A DNA stretch of 64,000 nt from Anagrus nilaparvatae. Lineage: Eukaryota; Arthropoda; Insecta; Hymenoptera; Mymaridae. The notes under the pieces were generated by a model that was given only the letters and a program-made list of their open reading frames with translations, searched no databases and had not been told where the DNA came from. The position numbers and the translations under genes are program-made. Of this stretch, positions 33,090 through 43,213 are shown one piece after another; positions within the stretch are counted from its first letter, which is position 1, and each line of letters starts with the position of its first letter. The stretch spans positions 7,649,501 through 7,713,500 of the forward strand of contig JAKSXM010000247.1 in NCBI GenBank assembly GCA_022575985.1, given 5' to 3'.

Positions 33090-34960
33090 TTCTTAAAAAA
33101 ACCATATTTATTTAATTAATATTATTCAAAATTATTTAAAATTTTGAAATTTTTTTTTTTTGTGATGAAATTTCTGTTAATATTATTATCTTAATTTTTT
33201 CTTTTCTTTTTAATTTTATTAGATTTGTAATATTTTTCTATTTATTTAATTATTTCAAATTATTTATTTATATCAAAGCGTTTAACATTTTCTTCACAAA
33301 ATTTGTATTATTTATTTTTTTCTTTTTTTTTATTATTTAATTTTTCTTAGATTTTTGAATTTATACAATTTTTTTAGTTTCTACTTTTTTCTTCTTTTTT
33401 TATCAAATTTCTATTATTATACCATTATTTCTATATTGTATATATGTTTTTGAATTCATCATATTTTTTTATTAATTCTATTTGAAAAAAAATTTTTTGT
33501 AATGTTTTTGAAACTATATCAAATTTTTATTTAAATTTTCAGTTTTTATATATTTTATAATGGCTTAAATTTTTATTCATTTACTATGTTTTTTTTTTTT
33601 TTTAAATATTTGAATCTATTAAATTTTTATTAATTCTATTTTTAATTTTTTAAATTTTATTTAATCTGTTATAAAATTTTTATTAATTATATCTTCAATT
33701 CTTATGATTATTTGTTTTTTCAATCACGTAAATCTATATTAATCTATTCTGAACTTATTTCAAGATATTGATTGTTTCAAATTTCTTTTAATCTATTTAT
33801 TATTTATTTATTTAATTTTTTTTTATTGTTTTTGATTCTATAAAACTTTTATTGTTTCTATTTTTTTTTTTAATGTTTATATTTAATGTACATCTTTATC
33901 TAGCTTGTCTTAAAAATGATAACATTCTCTTTACCAAATATGTATATTATTTCTGTTTTGAACATCTAATATTTTTTATTTATCAAATTTTTATTGTTTC
34001 TAGATTTAATTTTTTTCACTCAAAATTTACATTCTTTTTATCTTTTTAATTAACTAAGTTCTATTTATTCTATTCTGATTATTGTTAAACATTTTTAAAT
34101 TTATCAAAGTTCCATTAATTCTATTATAAAATTTTCTTTCTCGTTTTTTAATAATTTTTTTTTTTTTTTTTGAAATTTATAACTGTATATCTTATCTGTC
34201 TTATAAAAAATGGTATATATTCATTTTATGAAATTTTTAATGTTTCAATTTTTGAAATTAATGACTGATATTCTTATCTGTATTATCTCAAATAAAGACT
34301 ATAACGTCATCTATACTATACAAAATTTGCATTTTTTCTATTTTTTTAATTTTTGTTATTAACCTTGAAGTATTTATATTTGTACTACATTTTAATTTTA
34401 TATATGTATTTTTCTATTTCTAATTTATAAAACTTTTATAAATTCTAATTTTAATCTACAAAATTTGTGGATTTATACTGATTTATTATTATTATAATTT
34501 GTTTATTTTTTTATTTTATTCATTTATATATTTATATTTATAAATATATATTTCTTTTTATACTATTGAATTTTTGAATTTATTAAAAAATTTTATTGAC
34601 TCTAATTTTTTTTTTGTATTAAGCAAAAATTTTTATTATTTCTTTTTTTTTTATTCCTGTATATTTTTTTATAAATTATTTAAGCATAAAACTTATTTTA
34701 AAAAATTTAAATTCAACTTTCATGTTTTTTTTTCTTTTTTTTGTAGTTTATATTATTTCTATTTCTAATTTCAAATATTTTGGAATTCATCAAATTTCTA
34801 TTATTTTAATTCATTTTTATATGTACTTTTGAATCTATCATATTTTTATTTGTATTTTCAATTTTTTATATATTTTTTTTTTTTGTTAATCAAATTTATC
34901 TTAGTTTTATTGTGAATTTGTTTAAGCATTTTTAGCTCTGTCAAAATTTTACTTTATTAA
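33090..34960. other. Strongly T-skewed internal region of the LTR element
   Basis: On the plus strand T greatly exceeds A for nearly 1.9 kb, meaning the element's RNA is A-rich, as in many retroelements. No coding frame of recognisable type on either strand. Confidence 0.6.
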
Positions 34961-35163
34961 CTCTATTTTTAATTTTTTAATATATTATTTTTTTTTTCTA
35001 TTCTGTATTTACCAAATAAAAATTGGAGTTTCATAATATCTTTGAATTTCACTGAAGCTGCAAAAGGACTGATGATTGTTTCAATTTCTTCTTTATTTTC
35101 TGATAAGCATTTGTATGGTCTTCCATCTTTCTTTTTTTTTTTTTGCTGACAAAATTGTCGTTT

Positions 35164-35480
35164 TATAATGTGTCTATATTTTGAGTAGTGTATTTTAACA
35201 ATAACGACCATTGTGTTGCTCTAAAGAGAGATTTATTATTTAACAATTAATTAATTTAATATTTTAGATTGAATAATTATTGTACATTACCTAAAGAGAG
35301 AAACGACAATTAGGTCTGTTTCTCTACATGTTGAAATTACTACTAAAGACTTATCTCTAAAAAACTATACATTACATTACATTACTTTATCTTTACAATA
35401 CGTGTCTACTTTTATTTAGCTATCTTAAACTGAAGGTCACAATAATAATTAAAGAGGCTATTACAGGTAGGCTCGTTACA
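35164..35480 (-). repeat. LTR (5' LTR in element orientation)
   Basis: Starts, on the minus strand, TGTAACGAGCCTACCTG and ends TAGACACATTATA; partner of 32066-32382. Confidence 0.9.
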
Positions 35481-35484
35481 TACA
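35481..35484. repeat. Target-site duplication TACA, right
   Basis: Same four bases as 32062-32065. Confidence 0.7.
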
Positions 35485-35730
35485 AATAAAGAGCATTCCG
35501 GGATATGTATGTAAAATCAGCCCCGGCCTAAATTTTAGACTTTTCTTGAAAAATTGATTATACACATCAAAACAATAAGCTGACCACACCTAGTTTATTT
35601 TTAGCGCCCCTTGGTGGGTCTGGGTGGCTCAAAAATACCGTAAAAATTGAGCAAATTATTTTTTATTTTAAAAAATTAATTACTCAGTTTCTGCAAGTGA
35701 TAAATACGTCTAAATGGTCTCAATAATCAA

Positions 35731-35970
35731 AGTAATAGAATCGTTAGGTTTTCCTATCTATATGGGTTTTGCCTCTACGTATTTCACTTGACATCCGACC
35801 TATCAGCCAACGAAGGTCACTGGAATCACGTAAAGCACGGTAGCGTTCGCATAGAAATTCGCTTCGCAGAAGCTCTGAAAGAAATCGTCAACTGTGTCAT
35901 TTATTCCAAGTATAATTCGATATGCGAAATAGATGCTGCTCGACAACGCTTCATGGACTTTAGTGGTTAA
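35731..35970 (+). pseudogene. Polinton capsid-like protein (F54H12.2-like), C-terminal fragment
   Basis: About 75 C-terminal residues remain, ending at TAA 35968-35970. The blocks LTSDLSANEGHWN, VRIEIRFAEALKEIVNCV and ICEIDAARQ match, from memory, the conserved end of the F54H12.2-like proteins found in insect and nematode Polinton/Maverick elements and related adintoviruses, which are thought to be capsid proteins. The N-terminal bulk is missing; upstream sequence (35485-35730) has no matching frame. The start used by gene callers (TTG) is internal. Next gene follows 50 bp later on the same strand, and an adenain-like protease two genes later, which supports the Polinton assignment. Fragment is non-functional. 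Confidence 0.65.
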
Positions 35971-36019
35971 TCAACTTTTCAAACAGGCAGATTGGCTAGC
36001 TGTATTTTTTATACCGAGT

Positions 36020-36540
36020 ATGGATGTCGTTGTGGATATACAGTTTTTCAAGAATATCGAAGGCAAGACTTTACCAAAAGAAGTCGCAATAATAGCACTA
36101 AACAGCGAATCTGAGTCACACTTGATAATAAAGCCTCCTTATAACTCTACAAAAATATCATACGACTCCCAAAACAAAATAATTGGTTAATCTACAACCA
36201 TAACGGATTAAATTGGTATGAGGGAGACATAACCGGTAAAATTTTGACGAGAAATTTACAATTAATATAAAAAAAAGCAGGAAAAGTTTACGTACATGGT
36301 CGTGACAAGGTAGTATTTCTAAACAAAATCATAGCAAACGAAGTTATAAATTTAGAGTTTAAAATCGATTGTCCATCTTTCCAAAATTTACCTCAGAAAA
36401 ATTTGTATTGCATACAGCAAGCAATAAAATTCAATCATGTGAAATACAGCTGCGCACTTAACAATGCTTAACGACTATAGGCTTGGTTAAATCAAAATTT
36501 GAAAAATCTAACTCAAGGGGAAGACACAGTAGACGCATAA
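36020..36540 (+). pseudogene. Polinton-associated conserved protein of unknown function, broken
   Basis: Starts at ATG 36020 (MDVVVDIQFFKN) and runs to TAA at 36538-36540 with interruptions: a frame change near 36185, an internal stop near 36269 and further stops and frame changes near 36469-36485. Recognisable blocks are KEVAIIALNSES, NWLIYNHNGLNWYEGD, GKVYVHGRDK and YSCALNNA. I recall proteins of this type beside Polinton-like proteases in insect genomes but do not know their function; the N-terminal VDIQ block faintly resembles a nuclease start, which I would not rely on. Three bases separate its stop from the protease ATG, as expected for a compact viral-like gene order. Confidence 0.6.
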
Positions 36541-36542
36541 AA

Positions 36543-37009
36543 ATGAACAGCTTAGAAATTTTGGGATTTCTATCTAAGGTACCCTCCTACACGGTTCGGA
36601 TATTTCCAGCCGACAAGATACCTCGACTCTGGACTAAGCCTGTAGCTTTTGTATTCAACACCCAAGGGAATTCACTACCTGGTCAGCATTGGGTAGCCGT
36701 TTACGTTAATTGCAGAGGACATGGTTTATTTTTTGACAGCTATGGATTAGCACCATACGTCATAAATCACGTAAGACGTTTAAAAAAAACTGCAAGCGAT
36801 TCACCTGGAATACAAGACAACTTCAAAGTGCATAATCTAACTTCTGCGTTCAATTTTGCATAATTTTTCTGAATAACATGACATGTGATTACCAAATGGA
36901 GGATTTCTTAAATAATTTTACTTCCGACTTAAAACTCAACGACAAAATCGCTGCGTCATACTTCAACAAACTGAAGCGTATAAAAAATCATAAAAGAGAC
37001 AAGCATTAA
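36543..37009 (+). pseudogene. Adenain-like cysteine protease of a Polinton, frameshifted
   Basis: Such proteases mature capsid proteins in Polintons, adenoviruses and relatives. ATG at 36543 opens MNSLEILGFLSKVP; PGQHWVAVYV carries the presumed catalytic His (residue 49) and GLFFDSYGLAP the acidic partner (residue 65). The frame breaks near 36840: a stop follows in the original frame, but the next frame contains C-x-Q-F-C (36845-36859), where the family has CG-x-[FY]-C with the catalytic Cys, and then runs to TAA at 37007-37009 with a basic tail. The usual Gly after the first Cys is Val here. So both catalytic regions are present but on different frames; the copy is dead. Sits directly after the unknown Polinton gene. 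Confidence 0.75.
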
Positions 37010-37150
37010 TCATTTACAAACGAACTTCGGTATTGGCTCGCATGCTCGCTTCAGAGTACAATATTGCAACTGTAAAGCTTTAGCATTTTAAAATTAAAAA
37101 AAAAGTTTACATTAACGTGCAATTTACAAAATTTACAATAAAAAATTAAA

Positions 37151-37534
37151 ATGGTTAACTCAAGCTCATATAACAGCACCGGTATGCTTCAAAATTTATT
37201 GCTTTCAACATTTTATGGTTTCAACAGATCCTATTCCAAAAAAATCTTTATTAGGTTCGATTTAAACGATATCGAAACGGAGTTTGAATTTGTTTTCCGG
37301 CTATGTGGCAATAATTTCAATTCTGGGTATCTAGCTCTGAATCACCACGGCTGAAAACGCCTGCAAATGTATTTCCCAAAAATTGATGAGTATATACAAG
37401 GAAAAAATATGAAAAACAGTGACCAAACTTTTGAAAACGAAGATTTCACCTTAAAACTAACTCACACCTACTATAATAAAGCTATAGAAATATCCAGCGA
37501 AGAAAACAAACCAGAAAATAAAAATTTAAAGTAA
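37151..37534 (+). pseudogene. Small Polinton-block gene, function unknown
   Basis: ATG at 37151 is followed by 67 codons to TGA (37352-37354). The same frame then stays open for 59 more codons to TAA at 37532-37534, giving a 127-codon gene with one nonsense change. Visible blocks include SKKIFIRFDLNDIETEF and a second half with LKLTHTYYNKAI. I do not recognise a domain. Its position 140 bp after the protease and the shared strand suggest it belongs to the same element. Confidence 0.5.
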
Positions 37535-37545
37535 GTCTAGTTTAA

Positions 37546-37715
37546 AAAAAAGTTAGTTTCGATACTTTAAAAAATTTATCACACGTAATTAACACAAAGT
37601 TCGATCAACTGAATGCAAAAAGAACCTATTGGTTTGTATTAAAAGATAAATTAATTAATTATGTTACTGAAAAATTGAACGCATCCAAGAAAAATTTCAT
37701 TTCGCAAATAAACAT
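37546..37715 (+). pseudogene. Second small Polinton-block gene, 5' part (split by a LINE)
   Basis: Open from 37546 (no ATG seen) to the LINE junction at 37715, with SHVINTKFDQLNAKRTYWF. The frame resumes after the LINE's poly(A) at 39121 and ends at TAA 39236-39238. Function unknown. The interruption is clean: a six-base duplication, AAACAT, flanks the LINE. Confidence 0.55.
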
Positions 37716-39120
37716 TGTCAAAAGCTTTTGATAGGGTCTCCCATGAGCTATTGTTAAAAAAACTTGGGACATTTGGTTTTTTTGAAAGCGTTATAGGCTG
37801 GTTTGCTGAGTATCTCTCTGACCGAACTCAATCTGTGATCTATGATGATAAGGTTTCATCTATTAAAAGTATAATAAGTGGAGTTCCCCAGGGCTCGGTG
37901 CTGGGCCCCCTTCTTTTTCTAATTTATCTAAATGATATAGGTACCAGAATAGTTTATTCAAAAAGGCTTCTTTTTGCTGACGACCTGCAAATTTATATTC
38001 AAATTCCATATAAAGATTTCGATCTTGGCTTTTCTTTGCTTCAAAATGATATTAAGGAAATTGAACTATGGTCTTCTTTAAATAACTTTGTCATAAACAA
38101 AGATAAAACAAAAATAATTCTGTTCGGTAAAAATGTTAATGATTTTTATAATTCCAACAACTCATTTTACTTTGGTGGAGTAAATATTAAACTTTCTAAA
38201 TCAGTAAATAATCTTGGTATTTTTTATGACTCTGATATGAAATGGAATACTCATCTTAATCATGTAGTAAAAACGGTAAACTATTCCTTGTATAGATTAA
38301 GGTACTTTAAAAACCTAGTCACTAAAAACCTTCGTAAGCAGTTAGCCTCTGCCCTTGTCTTTCCCTTACTGGATTACTTTATGTTCCCAGTAGGAAACCT
38401 TCCCGAATATCAATACGCAAGGCTTCAAAAGCTGCAAAATGCAGCAGTTCGTTATGTTTGTGACATAAAATATCCCTTAAGTACTTCTCCTGCCAGGATT
38501 ACGTTAGGTTGGCTCAATGTTAAGCTAAGGGCTAAATATCTCTGTGCCTCACATATCTACAATATCTTGCAGAACGGCAAACCGGAGTATTTAAAATCTA
38601 AAGTCAATATTTACAAGCCAGCTCGTGAGTTGCGTCCCAAAAACAGACCTCACCTGAAAGTTGAACTCACGAAAAATCCCCTTTATAGCAATTCCTCTTT
38701 GATCTACATGATCTCCTTCTGGAATTCAATTCCTGAAAATATTCGATTCTCGTATACTATTAGCTCTTTTAAAGCTAATCTACATAAATATCTACTAGAA
38801 ATTGATGCACGAGAATCGGGTATCTCCCTATTAACCCCTCATCTTTAACTTTCTACTCAACTTTAAATTTTTCCGTAAACTGTTTCCTTTCTTTTCACCT
38901 TTCCTTATTCCCTAATTTAGCTTAAGTTGAATTATTAATTATTTTTTGTTTGAATTTATTTAGTTACAATTATTATGTTTTTAATTAAATTTTATTTTTT
39001 CTATAGATTTATATAACTTCATGTGATACGCATATATGTAAAAACAACTGTACTACTAAACTTTGTATAACATTTATACAATAAAATTTTTAATAAAAAA
39101 AAAAAAAAAAAAAAAAAAAA
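37716..39120 (+). mobile_element. 5'-truncated CR1/Jockey-type LINE with poly(A) tail
   Basis: Inserted into a Polinton gene. AAACAT at 37710-37715 recurs at 39118-39123 (overlapping the tail), consistent with a short target duplication. The element begins inside RT motif A and ends in 26 A residues (39095-39120). The 3' UTR has ATAAAATT just before the tail. Confidence 0.9.
37719..38848 (+). pseudogene. Reverse transcriptase fragment of a CR1/Jockey-superfamily LINE
   Basis: About 376 residues. Starts at SKAFDRVSHELLL (end of motif A, so the first catalytic Asp just upstream is lost to truncation), then SGVPQGSVLGPLLFLIYLND (about residues 55-74), LLFADD (85-90, motif C), and a long C-terminal part with LPEYQYARLQKLQNAAVRY, typical of CR1/Jockey-group ORF2 ends. 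No CCHC finger as in the R1 copies, so it is a different LINE family. The frame is uninterrupted to TAA at 38846-38848, so the insertion is fairly young, but it cannot be functional without endonuclease and motif A. Confidence 0.85.
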
Positions 39121-39238
39121 CATCAAAGATATTAAACTCATATGCAACGAATTTGATGAAAAAGTCATCGAAAATTTCAAACAAGAGAATCGCCTGAATT
39201 GGAGTCTGCAAGTCTCAACGATTCGCATCTCTGCTTAA
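39121..39238 (+). pseudogene. Second small Polinton-block gene, 3' part
   Basis: Continues the frame of 37546-37715 after the LINE (KDIKLICNEFDEKVIENFKQ) and stops at TAA 39236-39238. Removing the LINE would leave one open frame across the junction. Confidence 0.55.
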
Positions 39239-40234
39239 AAGAACTTTATGCATTAAATTTCGATTTTTTGATAAGTACCATATGTAATAAGCTAGATTTT
39301 TAATACCTTACTTGATTGCATTTTGAAATTTTTTTCTGTTTAAATCAATTGATACGTATCATTTTATAATTGTATATAATTATTTACTGTAATATAATAC
39401 TTACTAGTATTTTAATAATTATATAAATTTAAGTTATATAAATGTTTACCTATGTATCTAAAAATATATTATTTGTATCAATAAATAACCAAAATAATTA
39501 AAAATTAAGCTTATTTCTTTCAGAAACCTAGCACCAATCACCAATAAATTCCTGATTCATTGTCATAATTAAAATTCTATTATTAGATTTTTTATAAAAT
39601 AGATTACAAACATATAAATCACAAATTCTTTTACATTCAAAAAAGTAAGCAAAAAATAAAAAACAAAAAAAAAACAGTTGTCAGCAAAAAAGCAATACAG
39701 GAACTATGAACCGCATTTCTTACCTCGAGCAATGAGTCATATATATATATATAATATACTTATATTTATTTATTTTAAATCTTTCTTATATTTTTTTATA
39801 TTTGGCACTTCAATAAACAAAACTGAGTTTCTCTGTAAAATCAAAGTTTTATTATTAATTATTACTATTTTACATAAATTACATTATAGAGTTTACTTAA
39901 AATATTATACCTGTAAAATCAAAGAAACGACATTTAAGCTTATTTTAATGCCGGTTTCTTTCACAGTTTTATAAAAGTTTTAACAACTAAATTATATTAT
40001 ATTACATCAGTTTCTACTTTAACAAATCTTATTATATTATACATGTGCTTTTTCTATAAAACTACCTTTTTTGACATCGATCAGTTTACTCCCTGTTTTA
40101 TCATAAAAGCGCGGCAATATTTAAATTTAAGAAGGATTATATTATTTCTTACATATATACATTAAACCGCATCAAAGCACAATATAAAAAAAAAAATATT
40201 CAAAAAGTTGAAAATTTCTATTATAATTTTAACC
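39239..40234. other. AT-rich region after the Polinton block
   Basis: I looked for further Polinton genes (polymerase, integrase, ATPase) and a terminal repeat and found none. A (TA)n run lies at 39737-39752. The 98-codon frame at 39678 has no support. Confidence 0.55.
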
Positions 40235-40445
40235 TTATCCCTGGGGTAAATTATAGCCAAATTGAATCATTGACTCTCAATAATTTTCTTTTTTCAATAA
40301 CCTACCCTAATTATAGGAATCCCTCATAACCAGAGTTGTGTAGCTTGGAGCGACCCCCACTTAAATAACACGTGAATACTGTACTTAAAATTTTTGTTCT
40401 GTAAAGCTATGTTCATAACGAGGATTAGTTACTGCAATTATCTTA
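40235..40445 (-). repeat. Dispersed repeat, copy 2 (inverted copy at 15100-15365)
   Basis: Reverse-orientation match to 15100-15365: GGTAAATTATAGCC, CCTCATAACCAGAG, ATACTGTACTTAAA and CATAACGAGGATTAGTTACT appear in mirrored order. Non-coding. Confidence 0.75.
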
Positions 40446-40847
40446 TTCCATACATTATACTTTTTTAAAGTAACTGGGGGGAAGAGGATTATTATATATA
40501 ATTTATTTTTTTAAATGTTTTTTGATTCTGTTGTTAGTATTATATTGTATAATTTTAATTAACTAAAATTTTATTTACTTAAAATAGTATAGAATTATAG
40601 TTTTTAGTTATAAAAATTTTTAATTTCAGATAAAAAGTTACTAGCAGTTTCAAATGTCTTAAAGTATACATACCAGCGGCCTGAACAAATGAACATTGAT
40701 GTATTACTTGCAATAACTATTACGCAAGGTAATATAAATACTATATTTTAAATTAAAAGCCGGAAAAAACCGTACACCATTTTTTTATTCTGAGTTTTAA
40801 AAAAATTCATTTATATTTCGTATTGTACATAAATATATCTTAATACT

Positions 40848-41698
40848 ATATGTATTTGAAAATTTATTTTTTGTTTGTACCCTAATGACTCAAGAACCGC
40901 CAAACCCATTGGCACGAAACCGGTGTCAAAATAAAGAAAAAATGTCTGCGGGTAACATATGCTATAGATTTTCTGCTCAGCTATCGTAGTTTTAGAGATA
41001 TTTAATTTTTAGTGTTTTTGAGCATGATAAAATTTTTTTAATTTTTTAACAAAAATTGAAATATTTCGAGACTATTGAAAATTTTTATAATAGTACTTTG
41101 TAGTATTCGATTCGGCACCAAATTTTACGTATTCTCTTAAAATTTTATTCAAAACAGAGGTATCTTTAAAATTTTATAAAATATTTTTGAATCTAGTAAA
41201 AAATTTTTACAACACCTGTTTTGTGTAATTTCGTTCAGTAATATGACTCTGATGATGAAACGCATACACACATAGCCCCACAAATAAATTATTATTAAAA
41301 ATACCATAAAAAATAAAAAAAATAAAAATAATTTTTTTTACCAGCTTCAAAAATTTTTTATAAAATTTTAAAGATTCCTCTGTTTTGAATAAAAATTTAA
41401 GAGAATATGTAAAAATTGGTTCTGAATCGAATACTACAATGTGCTACCATAAAATTTTTCAATAGTCTCGAGATATTTCAATTTTTTTTACAAAATTAAA
41501 AAAACGTATATCAAGTTCAAAAACACTAAAAATTAAATATCTTAAAAATTACGATAGCTGAGAAAAAAAAGTATGGCCTATGTCACCTGCAAACTTTTTT
41601 TCTTTATTTTGACGCTGGTTTCATACCATTTGGTTTGGCGATTCTTAAGTAATAAGGGTATAGGCAGACAGACAAACAAATAAATTTTCAAATATATA
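40848..41698. mobile_element. Foldback element with about 350-bp inverted arms
   Basis: The left arm (40848-41210) is the reverse complement, with some divergence, of the right arm (41340-41698). ATTTGAAAATTTATT pairs with AATAAATTTTCAAAT, CTCAGCTATCGTA with ACGATAGCTGAG, and AATATTTCGAGACTATTGAAA with its complement near 41455-41475. About 130 bp lie between. No coding capacity. Confidence 0.85.
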
Positions 41699-42069
41699 TC
41701 GCAGAGCTAGGCAAGGGCTGCACGCTAAAATCTTTATATACGACATACGACATGCGGTTCAATGATATTTATCCTTATATAAGGTTAAATTTTTGACCTT
41801 AACCTATTCATTTATCGAAATTTTCACTTCCTACATTTTTTTTGTGTTAATCCTGCATTATACACATAAAAATTAAAAAACATTTTTAAGCCAATAAATA
41901 TTAAATCATAATTTTTGCATATTTTAGAATTTTTAGTAAATAGGCTAATTAAAAATAAAAAAATATGAAAAATCCGCAGTGAAACACGAAAGCAGGCTTA
42001 TTTTAAAGCCGTTCAAAACGGTTTCAAGTCGATAGCTCAAAAACTCCAAGAGCGATGTTTGTCCATTTT

Positions 42070-42620
42070 GCCACACTGTGTTCCGTATGAATTTTACCGT
42101 AAATTCGGGCAATTTCATATGGATGCCTTATGAGTTTTGCCATACATACGGGTAATTTCATACGGATACCTTATGATATTTTGCCGTATAGATTTTCATA
42201 CGGTTAATGGTCCGTATGCCTCCTTAGCCGTAGGATTTCTTATACAGCGAAATCTCGCACGGTATCCGTATGAATTTACCCGTATGTACGGCAAAACTCA
42301 TAAGGCATTTGTATGAAATTACCCGTACATACGGTAAAATGCATACGGCATGCGTATGAAAATGTCCTTATATAAGGCAAAATTTTATAAGGATCCGTAT
42401 GAATTTTTGCCGTACATAATGACATTTCCATACGGATGCCTTGTGAGATTTTACTGTACATACGGATAATTTCATACATATGTCTTATGAGATTTTGCCG
42501 TACATACAAATAATTTCATACGGATGCCTTATGAGATTTCGCCGTACATACGGATAATTTCATACGGATGCCTTATGAAATTTTGCCGTACATACGGGTA
42601 ATTTCGTACAGATGCCTTAT
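42070..42620. repeat. About 42-bp minisatellite that switches orientation
   Basis: Units resemble CCGTACATACGGGTAATTTC plus ATACGGATGCCTTATGAGAT. They run in one orientation to about 42230, in the opposite one to about 42400 (CCGTATGAATTTACCCGTAT), and then switch back to 42620. CCGTA/TACGG recurs throughout, so the block can form many hairpins. A 77-codon frame on the minus strand is a by-product. Confidence 0.85.
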
Positions 42621-43169
42621 AAATTATAACTGTTTATGGCATTTATTTATTTATTGGCACACCATAATCTGAATTAATTTTTAGGAAAATAAGCGAACAA
42701 AATTATTCTAATTTAATTTTTTAATATTTATGTTTATCATGAAATTTATTTTTAAGGATTTACAATAAGAAAATATATGCTTTTTCTGTAACGTAAGGCA
42801 TAAAATTTATATATGAGCACTCCAATGCACTAACTGCTTATAGAACTATTGAGAAACGAATACGTGGGAAAGAGAATAGACAAAAATCTATCATTCACGA
42901 TTACAAAAACAGGTAGCAACTAGTGCCCCGCCCCGCAAGGCATATATTTTTTTATTTGAATGAAATTTAAAATAAATACATTATTCAAAATGCTAATTTA
43001 ATAAAAATAATAGAATTTTGTAAACCAAAATTCAAAAAGATAAATTTTTATAATAATATTGATACAAATTTTAATAACAAAAAAAAAAATACATCCTGTT
43101 AATTTTTATAACTTTTCTTTCTCTTTTTTGATTTTTTAATATAAACAATTCATAACAATACATGTTTTC
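42621..43169. other. AT-rich stretch before the second R1-type LINE
   Basis: Contains ATGAGCACTCCAATGCACTA then CTGCTTATAGAA (42813-42846), whose inverse occurs at 53750-53785. Otherwise nothing recognised. Confidence 0.5.
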
Positions 43170-43213
43170 TAGGCTAGAGGTCGAGGATTCCTCCCGCGAA
43201 TTCTCAATGGGAG

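Larger units (their letters stand above)
32066..35480 (-). mobile_element. Complete LTR retrotransposon without recognisable gag-pol
   Basis: Two 317-bp LTRs (32066-32382 and 35164-35480) differ at only a couple of positions (for example ACATT/AGATT near 32173), so insertion was recent. TACA flanks both sides. On the minus strand the element reads LTR (TGTAACGAGCC...), 2.8 kb of A-rich internal sequence, a polypurine tract GAGGAGGGGAGA (32383-32394), LTR. The inside has no RT, integrase or protease; one 80-codon frame (34969-35211, minus) begins in the LTR and is not recognisable. Drosophila gypsy-group elements also use 4-bp TACA/TATA duplications; that is a comparison, not proof of family. 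It must depend on enzymes from another element. Confidence 0.85.

Noticed and set aside
39678..39974. 98-codon plus-strand ORF after the Polinton block
   Set aside because: Composition is AT-driven (Ile/Tyr/Phe/Lys), contains a (TA)n run, and matches no Polinton gene I know.
42276..42509. 77-codon minus-strand ORF
   Set aside because: Encoded by the 42-bp CCGTATG minisatellite.
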